From the NCBI GenBank assembly GCA_002005505.1, contig KV908499.1, forward strand, positions 133,337 through 148,336: 15,000 nucleotides of DNA, written 5' to 3'. The position numbers and the translations under genes are program-made. Within the stretch, counting starts at the first letter, position 1; every line of letters starts with the position of its first letter. The notes beneath the pieces are model-generated. The model saw only the letters and a program-made list of their open reading frames with translations, did not search any database and was not told the origin of the DNA. This document shows positions 1 to 8,539 of the stretch, one piece after another. The stretch comes from Botryococcus braunii. Lineage: Eukaryota > Chlorophyta > Trebouxiophyceae.

Positions 1-440
1 GCGACGAAAAATGTCGGAAAAGCGTCCAAATTTGTCGGACAACCTCTAGACATAGCGTCCATGACCATGCTTTTCAGCCCTTTTTAGATGGTTTTCGACG
101 TTATTCAGCGGTTTTCACGTACGAAACAATTGCTCGCATATCCATAGCATGGGTGTATTTCCGAATTATTGCGTTATATGAAGCGTGTATATTGATATAC
201 TATCGGGACCAAGGGGGCTTCTTTATTGTTACACAATGCATCCGCAGTTCCGGGCACCGGCATCTGGTCGACCTCGCGACTCGACAACATTCAGGCAACA
301 CTCGTGACCCCCATAAAGGTTACATTTGGTTTACCTGCTGTGTAAACCAGGATCCTAGATGTCCCGAATCGCGTGGCACGCCTGTACCTTGCGGTATTCG
401 CAGACGATGCCCTTGAAGTCCTTGAAGTTGCCACCTTCCG

Positions 441-458
441 AATGTCCATTTGGACATT
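441..458. repeat. Short perfect inverted repeat
   Basis: AATGTCCA and TGGACATT are exact reverse complements separated by two T's, giving an 8-bp stem. A run of T's follows directly. In bacteria this would suggest a terminator. In this eukaryotic context there is no adjacent gene to terminate, so no function is assigned. Confidence 0.5.
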
Positions 459-682
459 TTTTCAATACATGTAGTCTAACATTCTATAAAAGACTATAGC
501 ACGTGCAATATGGCAATGTCCTACAGACAGTAGACTTAATTGTTCTGAAACACATGCCTGACTTGGCAATACTAAATATGATGTGTCTTACAACTGCTGC
601 ACAACTGAATATGTACTACTTGTGTACATGTTGTCATCAACTGTATATGTCTGCACCAGTGTGCACTGCACAAATATGCCCT

Positions 683-745
683 TGCCAAATTCTGCCAAGT
701 CTGCAGATCTGTCTAGACGCCCTGCCAAATTGCCAAGTCTGCAGA
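683..745. repeat. Local direct duplication
   Basis: A 25-base word at 683-707 recurs at 723-745 with a two-base deletion; both copies end in GCCAAGTCTGCAGA. The offset is 40 bp. It looks like a small replication-slippage duplication in non-coding DNA. Confidence 0.65.
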
Positions 746-1032
746 CGCAGCAAACCAAGGTGGCCAAGTACATAATGCTTGCCAGAGGCTCAGACGCGTC
801 CGCTATGAATTGGCCTATCCATTCTCAAGCCATTGCTGAAGTGCTACATGCCATTACTGAAGTCATAATTTCTCTTGACTGATCATGTATAAGCCATGCA
901 ATCATAGCTCCATTGCAGCGTTGCCTGCATGAAGTAAGAGCAGGAGCATAAGTGTATCAGGAAGTACACGTGGTAGTCAAGAGAGAAACATGAATCAGGC
1001 AAGTGACGATACCAGGCCAGGCGTTGAAGTTT

Positions 1033-1222
<190 letters not shown>

Positions 1223-1362
1223 TTTGACCTGTGGCGAGTTTCATTGTCATGGTGTACCATGGGGGGAGGGGGGTCCTATGTAAAAAGGTAATTGTGTAAT
1301 GAAAAAAAAGAAAGACGAAGCTGCAATATCTCGCAATGTCGTGCGGTTGTCAGTGGTCACGA

Positions 1363-1469
1363 TTCGACTCTTTTGGACGGTATTAGGCGGTATTCAACCC
1401 TCCAGCGTCGAATACCGTCGAAAACCCGGGCGTCGAAAAATTTTCCGTCTCGATTCGACGCGATTCGAC
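1363..1469. repeat. Cluster of TTCGAC/GTCGAA words
   Basis: Six copies of one hexamer occur in 107 bp: TTCGAC at 1363, 1454 and 1464, and its reverse complement GTCGAA at 1407, 1417 and 1432. The last two TTCGAC copies sit in a perfect 10-bp tandem repeat (GATTCGACGC, 1452-1471). GGTATTC (1389-1395) and GAATACC (1410-1416) form an additional inverted pair. This could be a cluster of binding sites or the end of a decayed mobile element; the sequence does not decide. Confidence 0.6.
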
Positions 1470-1616
1470 GCCAGCAGATTTTCCGTACTGACCGCATTCC
1501 AGAGAGTTTTTCACTATTACCTTTCGTCTCTGGCCCCTAGATTCCGCGTACCCACATGCCGGATCTATGGGGTGCGGTTACGATAGGCTTCATTCTTTTG
1601 ATTTAAATGACCCGCG

Positions 1617-1654
1617 GGAAGATTCCATGACACGGCCGTGTCGTGGAATCTTCC
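1617..1654. repeat. 38-bp near-perfect palindrome
   Basis: Two 19-base arms, 1617-1635 and 1636-1654, are reverse complements with no spacer. The only mismatch (T at 1628 opposite G at 1643) would be a G-U wobble in RNA. The centre is CACGGCCGTG and the outer arms begin GGAAGATTCC. It could be a dimeric protein-binding site, a cruciform, a hairpin RNA or a target-like site. No gene or duplicated flank ties it to a mobile element. Confidence 0.9.
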
Positions 1655-2659
1655 TATCTCTTGCAAATCAACGAACATAAGTGCATATTTGTCGGCCTTG
1701 GGAGCTAACCGAGGATATATACGCAACCCATCCTCCGGAAGCTGCTGGGCTTGAGCAACTTTATGTCGACCTTGCAAGGCAGGGATGGTTCCCGACAGTT
1801 CACCCAGTGTGGGTATACCCAATGCGTCTCAAGGGTAGCATTGAACACCCCCCACACAATGATGCGTGTGAGGATACCCCAAAGAAACATGAGTCCATGA
1901 GAATACAAGCATATATATTGAAAAGTCTACAATTACATTGCCCAGTACTAGTCAAATTCCAGAACATGACCGTGCATTATAGCCACGTATGTTTGAGCGG
2001 CCGATTCCCCACCTCGACAACAAGGATGTGTGTCCTGACGGTGCCCCAAACCCCAAGTATTATCCACAACATCGCAACCAGGGCTTCCTCTAGATCCGTG
2101 ACAGAAACTCCGCACAAAGGCGCACGATGCTGCCGGCACAGCACATGCCAGAAAGAGGTTGATAAGGACCCCAAACAAAGCCACGCTCTAAGCGGTTACC
2201 GTAACGCCCTTGTATTGAGGACCAGGCTCCCTATGTTTCCCCCCGTATATGACCGACGCTTTCTCCTATTGCCGTTACCGAGGAAATCATGACCCCCCAA
2301 TGACCCCGTCGTGACCCCCCACTTTAAACCTAAATGTCACATTGATTAAGGTACAGTGACCCGAGATTGGCAAGTTCGCGCAAATGTCCCATGCCATGCA
2401 CATGACTTCGGAGGAAGCTGTATCGTCCTCGTTAGCTGATCGGCCTCCCAAAACCGCCTGCTACAATGTCCTCCCGGGAGGGCAAGAACCTGGGCCCAAG
2501 AACTAGACTTGCAACGACATCCCATATACATACCGATGCATGCGGTGGCTACTGTCGAGATGTTAAGCCGTAAATCTGATAAAAGCTCCCGACAAGCAGC
2601 GCAAGTCATACTGCTACTACACTAAACTAAATACTGACCAATGTACTATGAGGATCCTT
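1655..2659. other. Intergenic DNA, no supported gene
   Basis: The longest open frame is a plus-strand stretch of about 203 codons (1681-2292). It begins with GTG rather than ATG, and its composition (Pro, His, Arg, Thr and Cys scattered, no repeated or hydrophobic pattern) does not look like a protein. I therefore treat the stretch as non-coding. No RNA gene or repeat was recognised. Confidence 0.5.
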
Positions 2660-2985
2660 GTAGAAACTTGAACTTAAATGGCTAGACATTTTCCCCCCTA
2701 AATGCCGTCCTCGTCAGCCCTAACTTCGGGTCCTGCATGAAAGCGTCTTTGCTTCCTTTAATCCTTTGACACCGCCACAGAACCAGGCAACAAGAACCAG
2801 GCAACAAGTAGATCTCATGGAAAGATGACACCTTTATCTCAACTGACAGTCAAATCCAAATCTAGTTGGCTGGACATTTTCCTTTTCTTAAAGCTGTCTT
2901 TTGGACCCCAGTATGTGCTCCTGGATGAAGCTAACTTTCGTCCTTCCTTTGCCACTGCCACAGAAACAAAGCAACAAAGCAATCA
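2660..2985. repeat. Diverged tandem duplication, ~188-bp unit
   Basis: Two neighbouring segments share several anchors in the same order. GGCTAGACATTTTCC (2680-2694) matches GGCTGGACATTTTCC (2868-2882). TCCTGCATGAA (from 2731) matches TCCTGGATGAA (from 2919). GCCACAGAACCAGGCAAC (from 2774) matches GCCACAGAAACAAAGCAAC (from 2957). Offsets are 188, 188 and 183 bp, so the unit is about one nucleosome long and the copies have diverged by substitutions and small indels. Its length is close to the satellite monomer in this window, but the sequences are unrelated. Confidence 0.75.
2781..2808. repeat. Perfect 14-bp tandem repeat (x2)
   Basis: AACCAGGCAACAAG occurs at 2781-2794 and again at 2795-2808 without change. 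It lies in the left copy of the larger duplication. The right copy has only one, diverged, version, so this slippage happened after the larger duplication or was lost on the right. Confidence 0.9.
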
Positions 2986-3073
2986 TGCATATCTTTTGGA
3001 ACGCTGACCAGTAATCTCAGTAGGACTCGCGCACCGGTTTGTTGTTCCCACAGCAGATCCAAATGCATGAGCA

Positions 3074-3092
3074 AGACAAAGGTCCTTTGTCT
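3074..3092. repeat. 19-bp palindrome
   Basis: AGACAAAGG (3074-3082) and CCTTTGTCT (3084-3092) are exact reverse complements around one T. It lies about 190 bp past the stop codon of the minus-strand ankyrin-like gene and could lie in its 3' flank. No function is assigned. Confidence 0.7.
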
Positions 3093-3188
3093 GCCGGAAA
3101 TCTAACGCCTCCGACACACACACCTCGCTTCTCGACGTCAACCTTCACCCTGACCCTAAAATTGTTCAGCAGAACTCTCACTCGCAAC

Positions 3189-3193
3189 TTACA
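3189..3193 (-). promoter_or_regulatory. Possible UGUAA-type polyadenylation signal
   Basis: On the minus strand TGTAA occurs about 90 bases after the stop codon of the ankyrin-like gene. UGUAA is the usual polyadenylation signal in chlorophyte green algae. A five-base word is expected by chance about once per kilobase per strand, so this is only a candidate that depends on the lineage guess. Confidence 0.15.
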
Positions 3194-3281
3194 AGAACAC
3201 TTTTTAAGACACCAAAAACACTATTCCCTAAAAGGGCCAATTCACAGTCCCAGAAAAGCCAAGGCCACCTGTGAAACCCCG

Positions 3282-4718
3282 TCAGGCGATCACAAGGTGG
3301 GCATGTACAGCAATCTTAAGCCACAGCTCGCATGGGACCTGGGCCACCGCGGCCCACAGGGCCCCAGACGGGTCCGAAACTTGCTCCCTTGCGAGCTTCC
3401 CCGCCTTGAACACACAGCCAGCAAGAGCTGCTGCCCTCCCGCGCCGCACCGCTGCTATCTTGTGCAGTCTGGGCGGCAGGGGTTGCCCCAGCTTGCGAGC
3501 AAGGTACAGCACCAGCTGCCAGTCAACCTCCTCCCCATACTTCTTGGCCCAGTACTCAAGCCTGACGGCTGTTTTCTTAACCACAGCTGCTGCCCACATG
3601 GGATCCATGTGATCACAGACGTACTGCAGCACAGGCAGGCTACAGGCTGCCGTGGCGGAGACAGGCATCTCCGCTTCTACAGTGGAACAAGCTTCCTCTT
3701 CTTCACGCTTCCTCTTGAAGGATCTCCGTCCACTCTCTTCATCTGACTCATCGCACTCCTCATCCTCCCAACCCTCCTCCTCCCAATCCTCCTCCTCCCA
3801 GTCCTCCTCCTCACATTCCTTTTTCTCCCATTCCTCACTGATATCCTCAAACTCATCCTCCGACCATTCATATCGGTCCGGATCGGAGCCCTCGTAATCC
3901 CTATACTCGTAGGGGCAGCCGCTCTCATGGGCAAAGCGCAGGCACTCGAGCGAGTCCCCCGCCACAGCAGCCTTGAGGGTTGACCAGTACAGCTTTGCCC
4001 CGTACTTGCAGGGATACTGCATGCCCCGCAGGTCCCCGCTGAGTGCAGCCGCCGCAGTCGTCCACCTGTACCCCGCGACGGCCCAGCTGATGTATTCCGC
4101 CCGCATCTTCTCGTCCTTTGGCGGCTGTATTCTGGATCCGGGAATACTCAAGGTCCGGAACCCGCCATCCACGGCACAGCTGCGCTCGAATGCAACCTCC
4201 GCGCACCGCCACTTGCGGCAACGGACCGCGTGCAGGGCTTCGGGCTCGGCCTCCTTGACCTCCCATTCCCCCCACCCGATGTACGTTCTTCTTATGGTTC
4301 TGTCGTCCCGGAAGGACCGCTCGTCCTCGGTCTTTTGGCGGTAGTCGAGGTGATACAGCATCTCCATGCACTCCGGCGAATCCCCCTCCACAGCTTGCTC
4401 CATGACGTCGGTCCAGGACCAGGGCTCGACGCCCGCAACCTCCAGCAAGTACTGCAGAATCTGCGGCTTGGCCTGCGAGGCTGCCTCAGCAGGTGTTGTG
4501 CGGCCCCACTTGCAGCCTGCCTCATGCAGCACCTTGACGCACTCCAGACCTCCCCGGATTGCGGACTTCTGAAGCTTCCGAAGCTCCCGAAAATCCCCGA
4601 GCGGCTGCGAGCGCTCCTGGAGCTCGAGAATGTACCGGAGGCATGCGGCATGGGCATTCAAGGCCGCCTTCTGCGCAGCCTGGCCCCACTTCTTGCAGCC
4701 CGCTCTGCAACACGGCAT
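3282..4718 (-). CDS. Ankyrin-like repeat protein with acidic insert
   Basis: An uninterrupted 478-codon frame begins with ATG at 4718; an in-frame stop lies seven codons upstream. The protein carries degenerate ankyrin-like units: GGLECVKVLHEAGCKWG (residues 57-72), a unit around 83-123 with SPECMEMLYHLDY, and DSLECLRFAHESGCPY (255-270). Helical Ala/Leu-rich segments lie near 218-232 and 355-440. An acidic tract (about 274-330) includes three EEEDW-type pentads (303-317) and is followed by a KRKR cluster (335-338) that could be a nuclear-localisation signal. Ankyrin folds bind other proteins; no catalytic motif is visible and no partner can be named. The C-terminus (460-473) resembles the start of an F-box (PCELWLKIA), but too few residues remain for a complete one. 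The first repeat begins abruptly, so an upstream exon is possible. The gene is GC-rich compared with its flanks. The reading frame is convincing; the exact 5' end is uncertain. Confidence 0.8.
   Translation of the reverse strand: MPCCRAGCKKWGQAAQKAALNAHAACLRYILELQERSQPLGDFRELRKLQKSAIRGGLECVKVLHEAGCKWGRTTPAEAASQAKPQILQYLLEVAGVEPWSWTDVMEQAVEGDSPECMEMLYHLDYRQKTEDERSFRDDRTIRRTYIGWGEWEVKEAEPEALHAVRCRKWRCAEVAFERSCAVDGGFRTLSIPGSRIQPPKDEKMRAEYISWAVAGYRWTTAAAALSGDLRGMQYPCKYGAKLYWSTLKAAVAGDSLECLRFAHESGCPYEYRDYEGSDPDRYEWSEDEFEDISEEWEKKECEEEDWEEEDWEEEGWEDEECDESDEESGRRSFKRKREEEEACSTVEAEMPVSATAACSLPVLQYVCDHMDPMWAAAVVKKTAVRLEYWAKKYGEEVDWQLVLYLARKLGQPLPPRLHKIAAVRRGRAAALAGCVFKAGKLAREQVSDPSGALWAAVAQVPCELWLKIAVHAHLVIA
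3768..3812 (-). repeat. Coding minisatellite, three 15-bp units
   Basis: Three in-frame 15-bp units encode EEEDW, EEEDW and EEEGW (residues 303-317). The surrounding DNA is also rich in GAG/GAA codons (CTC/TCC on the plus strand), so the whole acidic region probably grew by slippage and may vary in length between individuals. Confidence 0.85.
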
Positions 4719-5580
4719 GCAATCATCTGTCAGTCTCTAATCTCTGCTCTGTTTGCGACTCTCGAAGCCCTGCTGTGGCAATGACAGGGCGGTGGTCCCC
4801 TGTGGAGATGCAGGGCCCATGGGGACTTTCCTGCACTGTCGGTGGGTGGTCCCTGGAGCGTGGAGGCTCCATGTGGACAAAAGGTACCATGCAAACCATG
4901 GGGGACCCACGTGAACGCTGGGGGATCCATGTGACTTGGGGCAGGGGATGCTGAGACGGGGATACTCGGGACGGGTCAGACCGCAGGCCTATTACTTTGA
5001 AAACATTTTGACCATCTTCTTCGCCCTCCTCTAGATTCTGCCCACCCCAATTTAAAGACTCCCTATCCGGCACAAACTCTTCGCCTCTCTTAAGCCCTAA
5101 AAGGGCGCTTTGTAATGTCACTCTCCCCAAACCCCCATCCTACCGCCAGTCTGCTCTAAGCGGTCCTTGTGAGCAAGCTTGCAGTGCACTCGGATGCTTT
5201 GTACCGCAAGTGCAACCATGTGCGCCTCCACCATTGCAAATGCGCGCACGCTCTAGAGAGGCCGAGGGTGGGTGGGTGAGAAAAAGGAAGAGGGAGGGGG
5301 GTTGAGAGACCAGGAAACACAGCTGATAATTGTATCGACTCCCATAAGCATCTTTTAGAAACTAGGCCAACCAATGATCAAATAGTTAACAATGATTAAT
5401 GAAGTTAAAGCAGGTCGAAGAAGGCGGTTGGGAAAACGGCCTGAAGTACGCGCGTCGTGATGGTGAGTCCTGTGTATCATCCACATGGTGGTGGAGATGG
5501 GGAAACTGACAAGACGGGGACATCGTAATCTCAGGACCAGCGAAAAGCTCAAGAGATTATGTGACGGGAGAAAGGTCATA
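4719..5580. other. Spacer between the two ankyrin-like genes
   Basis: It separates the start of the downstream ankyrin-like gene from the end of the upstream one; both lie on the minus strand. It should hold the promoter and 5' leader of the gene ending at 3282. A TATA-like TTTAAAT (about 5050-5056) is present, but nothing fixes its use. A minus-strand open stretch (4723-5130) starts with TTG and has no in-frame ATG upstream. Its distal part looks mildly protein-like, so an upstream exon is possible but not supported. A pyrimidine/purine-rich stretch lies around 5265-5320. Confidence 0.45.
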
Positions 5581-6886
5581 CTAATCAGAGCCCAGAAAAG
5601 TTGCAGGAGTCGTAGCGAAATCGATGCAAAGGGCGGGTACGCACTTGTGAAGAGCTTGCAAGCACTCGAGGTGGCCCCGGCCCGCAGCAGCTGAAGCCAG
5701 CTCACCCAGGGGGAGACGGGGCCCGAACCAGCCGAGAAGAGCCTCCAGACAGGCCAGATGGCCTTCTCCAGCCGCCACTTGCGCCACCACGCCCAAAGGC
5801 TGCCAAAGGTGGTACTTGCCCGGATTGCACTTCCTAAGCTGGAGGGGCATCGCGCTGGCCCGCTGCTCAGGGCGAACCTCCTCGAGACGTGCCAGGTCTC
5901 CGCTCTTGGCGGCGAAGTACATTCTCCGCCAGAAGGTGCACACCGGACCAGTCCCAAAGATCCAACTTTCGTCCTGCATGAGCGCGACCTCTTTCCGTCT
6001 GAGATGCCTCTGCTCCTCCCTGTAGCTGACGCAGGGCTGCTGTCCACGTCCCTGCCCTGCCCCGCCTTCATCTGCCGGTCCTAGAACATCCGTGGCAGTG
6101 GCGCCGCCTTTGCGCTCTGCCCTGCGCGCTGCCGTCGCCTTCCTTCGGGGTATTGGCAGCATCTTCTGAGCTGCCCGCGCCATTCCCGTCGACGTTCTGC
6201 TGCGCGGGGCCTGTTTCGCCACCTTTGCGCTGGTTTGACTCCGCAGCACCGCGCTCCTGGCCTTCCTGCACCCCAGGGTTGACGACTTGCGCTTCATCTG
6301 TCTGCCGCACGTCCTGCTTGCCCGGGTTGCCGACCTGTGCTTCCGCGGACTGCCGAATTTTCTGAACCGCCAGGTCAGTCGCCTCCGCTTCATCCCTCCG
6401 CAGCACCTCTCGCGCATTTAAGGCTGCCTCGGGGCCCGTGTGAATGGCCAGCCATCTGGGGCCAAAGCCGGCCGCAAGCAGCACCTCCAAGCAGTCGGGG
6501 GTGGGGTTCTGCAGAGCGAGCAGGAAGAGCACCCAGTCCGGTGGACTATTTCGGTCGAAGTCAAACGCCAAAATTGAATCCAGCTTCTGCCCTCGCAACT
6601 CGCTGCTCCAGGGATGGTCCAGGTCCTTCATGTGGCCAGGGAGCCGATAGAAGAAAGCTCCGGAGCACCCGCGTGAATAGAGCCACTTCAGGACATCCTT
6701 GTGGCTTGCCCTGCAGGCGCTCAGCGCCGCAATCCATGCCTGGGCGCGGCACGCCTCGCCGGCCACCTTGCGCTCCGGGCTGTACAGGTCAAGGAACTGC
6801 GCGGCTTCATGCAGGCGCTGCAAGCAGCTTAAGTGGCCCCGCATGGCCGCTTCCACATGGTTCAAACAACATCGCTGCGGCTGCAA
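5581..6886 (-). pseudogene. Ankyrin-like gene split between two frames
   Basis: The 5' part (6886 to about 6068) and 3' part (about 6130 to 5581) both encode ankyrin-like sequence but in different frames. The first contains AAMRGHLSCLQRLHEAAQ (residues 13-30), ASHKDVLKWLYSRGCSG (60-76) and TPDCLEVLLAAGF (129-141), then a Gln/Gly/Glu-rich linker (about 165-258). The second, in the frame ending at 5581, has MYFAAKSGDLARLEE, VAAGEGHLACLEALLGW and AAAGRGHLECLQALHKC. The frame must change within the low-complexity linker. A disabling indel, a sequencing error or an intron would each explain it; I found no clear GT-AG pair of reasonable size at the switch. The 5' edge starts at a TTG codon; the first in-frame ATG is at 6844. 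TTGCAG at 6886-6881, with CTAAC just upstream, could be a splice acceptor, implying an earlier exon. A GTGCGT donor-like site at 5644 could end the last visible exon. The same orientation and repeat type as the neighbour suggest a gene family. Confidence 0.7.
6266..6361 (-). repeat. In-frame 48-bp tandem duplication
   Basis: In the 5' half of the split gene, residues 176-191 (KIRQSAEAQVGNPGKQ) are repeated as residues 192-207 (DVRQTDEAQVVNPGVQ). The duplication kept the frame and diverged mainly by conservative changes, which fits selection on a protein linker for part of its history. Confidence 0.85.
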
Positions 6887-8257
6887 CCCATGGGTTAGTT
6901 GACATAACAGCTAGTCGAGGCGAAAGGGGTGTGCCAAAAACTGCAAACTGCAGCAGGGAGGAAGATTAACAGGATTCTATGGGGTTCATTAGATGCTGTG
7001 TCGGACAGCAGGAGGAACGGTGGACCAAGAATTGCCGGCTGCTCTTTGACAATGCAGACCGTGCCATGCAAAAGAAGGTGCAACTCGGACTAGCAGAAAG
7101 TGTGTAACAAGGATGAGAGAGCCGAGGGAAGACACAAGAGAGTGCCAAAGAGAGCGACTAGAATTAATTTCTGTGCTGCACCTCGTGAGAGAGGCCTTTG
7201 TGGCACCTGCTTATGTAAAGTGTTGCACAACATTGTTGAGAGCTGTGCTGGACTGGCAAACCCAAACAAGGGAACCACGAATATTAGACAGGTAAGCAAT
7301 AATGCTGTTAGAACTGGCAGCAAGCTGCAGGGCCATTCAACTTGCCATTTCATTCCACCTACATTAACATTTGCAGAAGGATTGAGACTGTCCTGGGTGA
7401 ACTTAATTGGACATGCAGGTATGCAAAGGTCTTGGCTTCTGAGCGAACCCTACCAACTTAAAACCCTAATCTACCCTCTGGACGCATTAAAGCAAATGCA
7501 ATTCCTCTGAACTGCCTAACTTACGACAACTCCCACCAATTTCAATACATCCAACAACCCCGCGCATTTCGCTGTCATAGTATCCAGAGAGTCCAGGACA
7601 GATTCTAGAATCTATGGGAGAACAGAAGCAGCAATGAGTCTAACGAAAACTTGTGTGCTGCAGCGCCAGTCTGCAACCCTCGTGCACACCTTGACATCAA
7701 CACTGGTCAGGGCTTCAGCAGCCCCGTCCGTATGGCTTTCAGGAGTCCCGGGCTCCATAAAGCACCTCCTGCGGGGTCCAGATCTCCCGTAGATCGTCCA
7801 GAGTCGTAAACTCCACAATCGTGATCAACGGGTGAAACGTCAGCAGAGGATCCACAACTTTAACGTTACGCGGAGCCCTGATGATTTCACACTAGAATGA
7901 ATCAGTACAAAAGCACGATCCAGTCGTTCTTGTTGCATCGAAAGGGCTAATTGTCTACTCCGCACCAACGCCGAGCGCTGAACAAGGCTTAATAAGTGGT
8001 TAAGGACTGGTGGTGCCCAGTAACGAATCAAAGAGGCGAACGGCAGATTTTGTGGTCAAAGCAACCAGATAATAGGGACAGGAACAGACCTCGGGCTTGA
8101 TTGCGGCCTCTTTCCATCCTATTCCTTAGTGCAACACCATGTGGACTACACCAACGTTGAGGTAACAAAATGAGAGGAGAACAAGCTTGGTTGGCATTGA
8201 ATGGCGCTTGGTGGGACTGCCGCAGCCGTATTTCCCAGATCCTTGAAGGGGCGGGAA
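6887..8257. other. Mostly featureless intergenic DNA
   Basis: No convincing gene was found apart from the short coding-like stretch at 7742-7891. Open frames up to 136 codons (for example 7100-7510, plus) lack a sensible ATG start or a domain pattern. The part next to 6887 on the minus strand may include leader or upstream exons of the split ankyrin-like gene, but no exon could be defined. Confidence 0.4.
7739..7891 (-). other. Possible short exon or gene remnant
   Basis: Between a TAG (7894-7892) and a TGA (7741-7739) there are 50 open minus-strand codons with unusually protein-like composition. They include alternating hydrophobic residues (VKVVDPLLTFHPLITIVEF) followed by an amphipathic TLDDLREIWTPQEVLYGA. 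There is no ATG. The upstream stop lies inside TACTGATTCATTCTAG, which resembles a branch point followed by a splice acceptor, so an internal exon starting at 7891 is conceivable. A possible donor (CAGGAG/GTGCTT) lies within the stretch. I do not recognise the family. It may equally be a chance open stretch or a decayed gene. Confidence 0.3.
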
Positions 8258-8331
8258 TGGAACAGTGGCCTTAGAGGCCCGGGGGACCGGGCCTCCTGTC
8301 GGTCTCACCGTCTGAAACACGGTGTTTGAAT
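8258..8331 (+). ncRNA. Possible tRNA-derived element (A/B-box-like motifs)
   Basis: TGGAACAGTGG (8258-8268) matches the Pol III A-box pattern TGGCNNAGTGG at all fixed positions except one. GTTTGAAT (8324-8331) differs by one base from the core of the B box (GTTCGAAT). The 55-base spacing exceeds that of a standard tRNA but could fit a tRNA with a long variable arm, or a tRNA-derived SINE. A regular cloverleaf cannot be drawn: the T stem contains a mismatch and the acceptor arms do not pair. It is therefore a decayed or tRNA-like element at best. Confidence 0.25.
8274..8295 (+). repeat. 9-bp GC-rich hairpin with GNRA-type loop
   Basis: GAGGCCCGG (8274-8282) and CCGGGCCTC (8287-8295) are perfect complements around GGGA, a GNRA-type tetraloop in RNA. 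A second stem, CACCGT/ACGGTG, follows within 30 bases. The stem would be very stable and lies between the two Pol III-like boxes. Confidence 0.7.
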
Positions 8332-8389
8332 TTCACTTCTAACCTTGAAACACTGCAAATAGCCTCTAATCCACTTGTACCTTGAAACA

Positions 8390-8535
8390 TAGGGTCCCCC
8401 GCGGGGTGGGACGTAACCTACCCCCCGTGCACTCACCCCAGATCCGGACTGGAATCCCCGGACTTCGGAGCGCCTGGGGACCGCCCGGGCGCCGGCGCCT
8501 GACCGTCAGCGCCCCGCTCCCGGACCGTCAATTAC
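8390..8535. other. GC- and CpG-rich patch
   Basis: This stretch is far richer in G+C and CpG than its surroundings. It contains the perfect 12-bp palindrome GGCGCCGGCGCC (8488-8499) and a repeated GACCGTCA (8501 and 8522). It could be a promoter-like island or part of a repeat element, but no transcription unit can be assigned to it. Confidence 0.5.
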
Positions 8536-8539
8536 GCCC

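Larger units (their letters stand above)
1..1032. other. Intergenic DNA, no supported gene
   Basis: No open frame here reads like a protein. The longest (up to 99 codons) are rich in Cys and Tyr, lack domain patterns and overlap one another in different frames. The first 130 bases carry short reiterated words (TGTCGGA twice, AGCGTCCA twice) and a 20-base stretch near 94-116 that loosely resembles 1375-1396, so the two places may share an old dispersed repeat. A short hairpin (441-458) and a local duplication (683-745) are listed separately. Confidence 0.6.

Noticed and set aside
441..466. Rho-independent terminator (hairpin followed by T's)
   Set aside because: The stem is AT-rich and short, no gene ends there, and the genome appears eukaryotic.
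1681..2292. 203-codon plus-strand open frame
   Set aside because: It starts with GTG in a eukaryotic context, lacks any domain or compositional sign of coding, and overlaps other equally long frames.
3039..3746. Plus-strand open frames antisense to the ankyrin-like gene
   Set aside because: They are shadows of a GC-rich minus-strand gene. The minus frame carries recognisable repeats; these do not.
3227..5105. CCCTAAAAGGG present at both ends of the intact ankyrin-like gene region (about 3227 and 5095)
   Set aside because: Many identical 11-base pairs are expected by chance in 15 kb, and no telomere-type tandem array is attached.
8258..8331. Functional tRNA gene
   Set aside because: No complete cloverleaf, acceptor stem or anticodon arm can be drawn; only box-like motifs are present.
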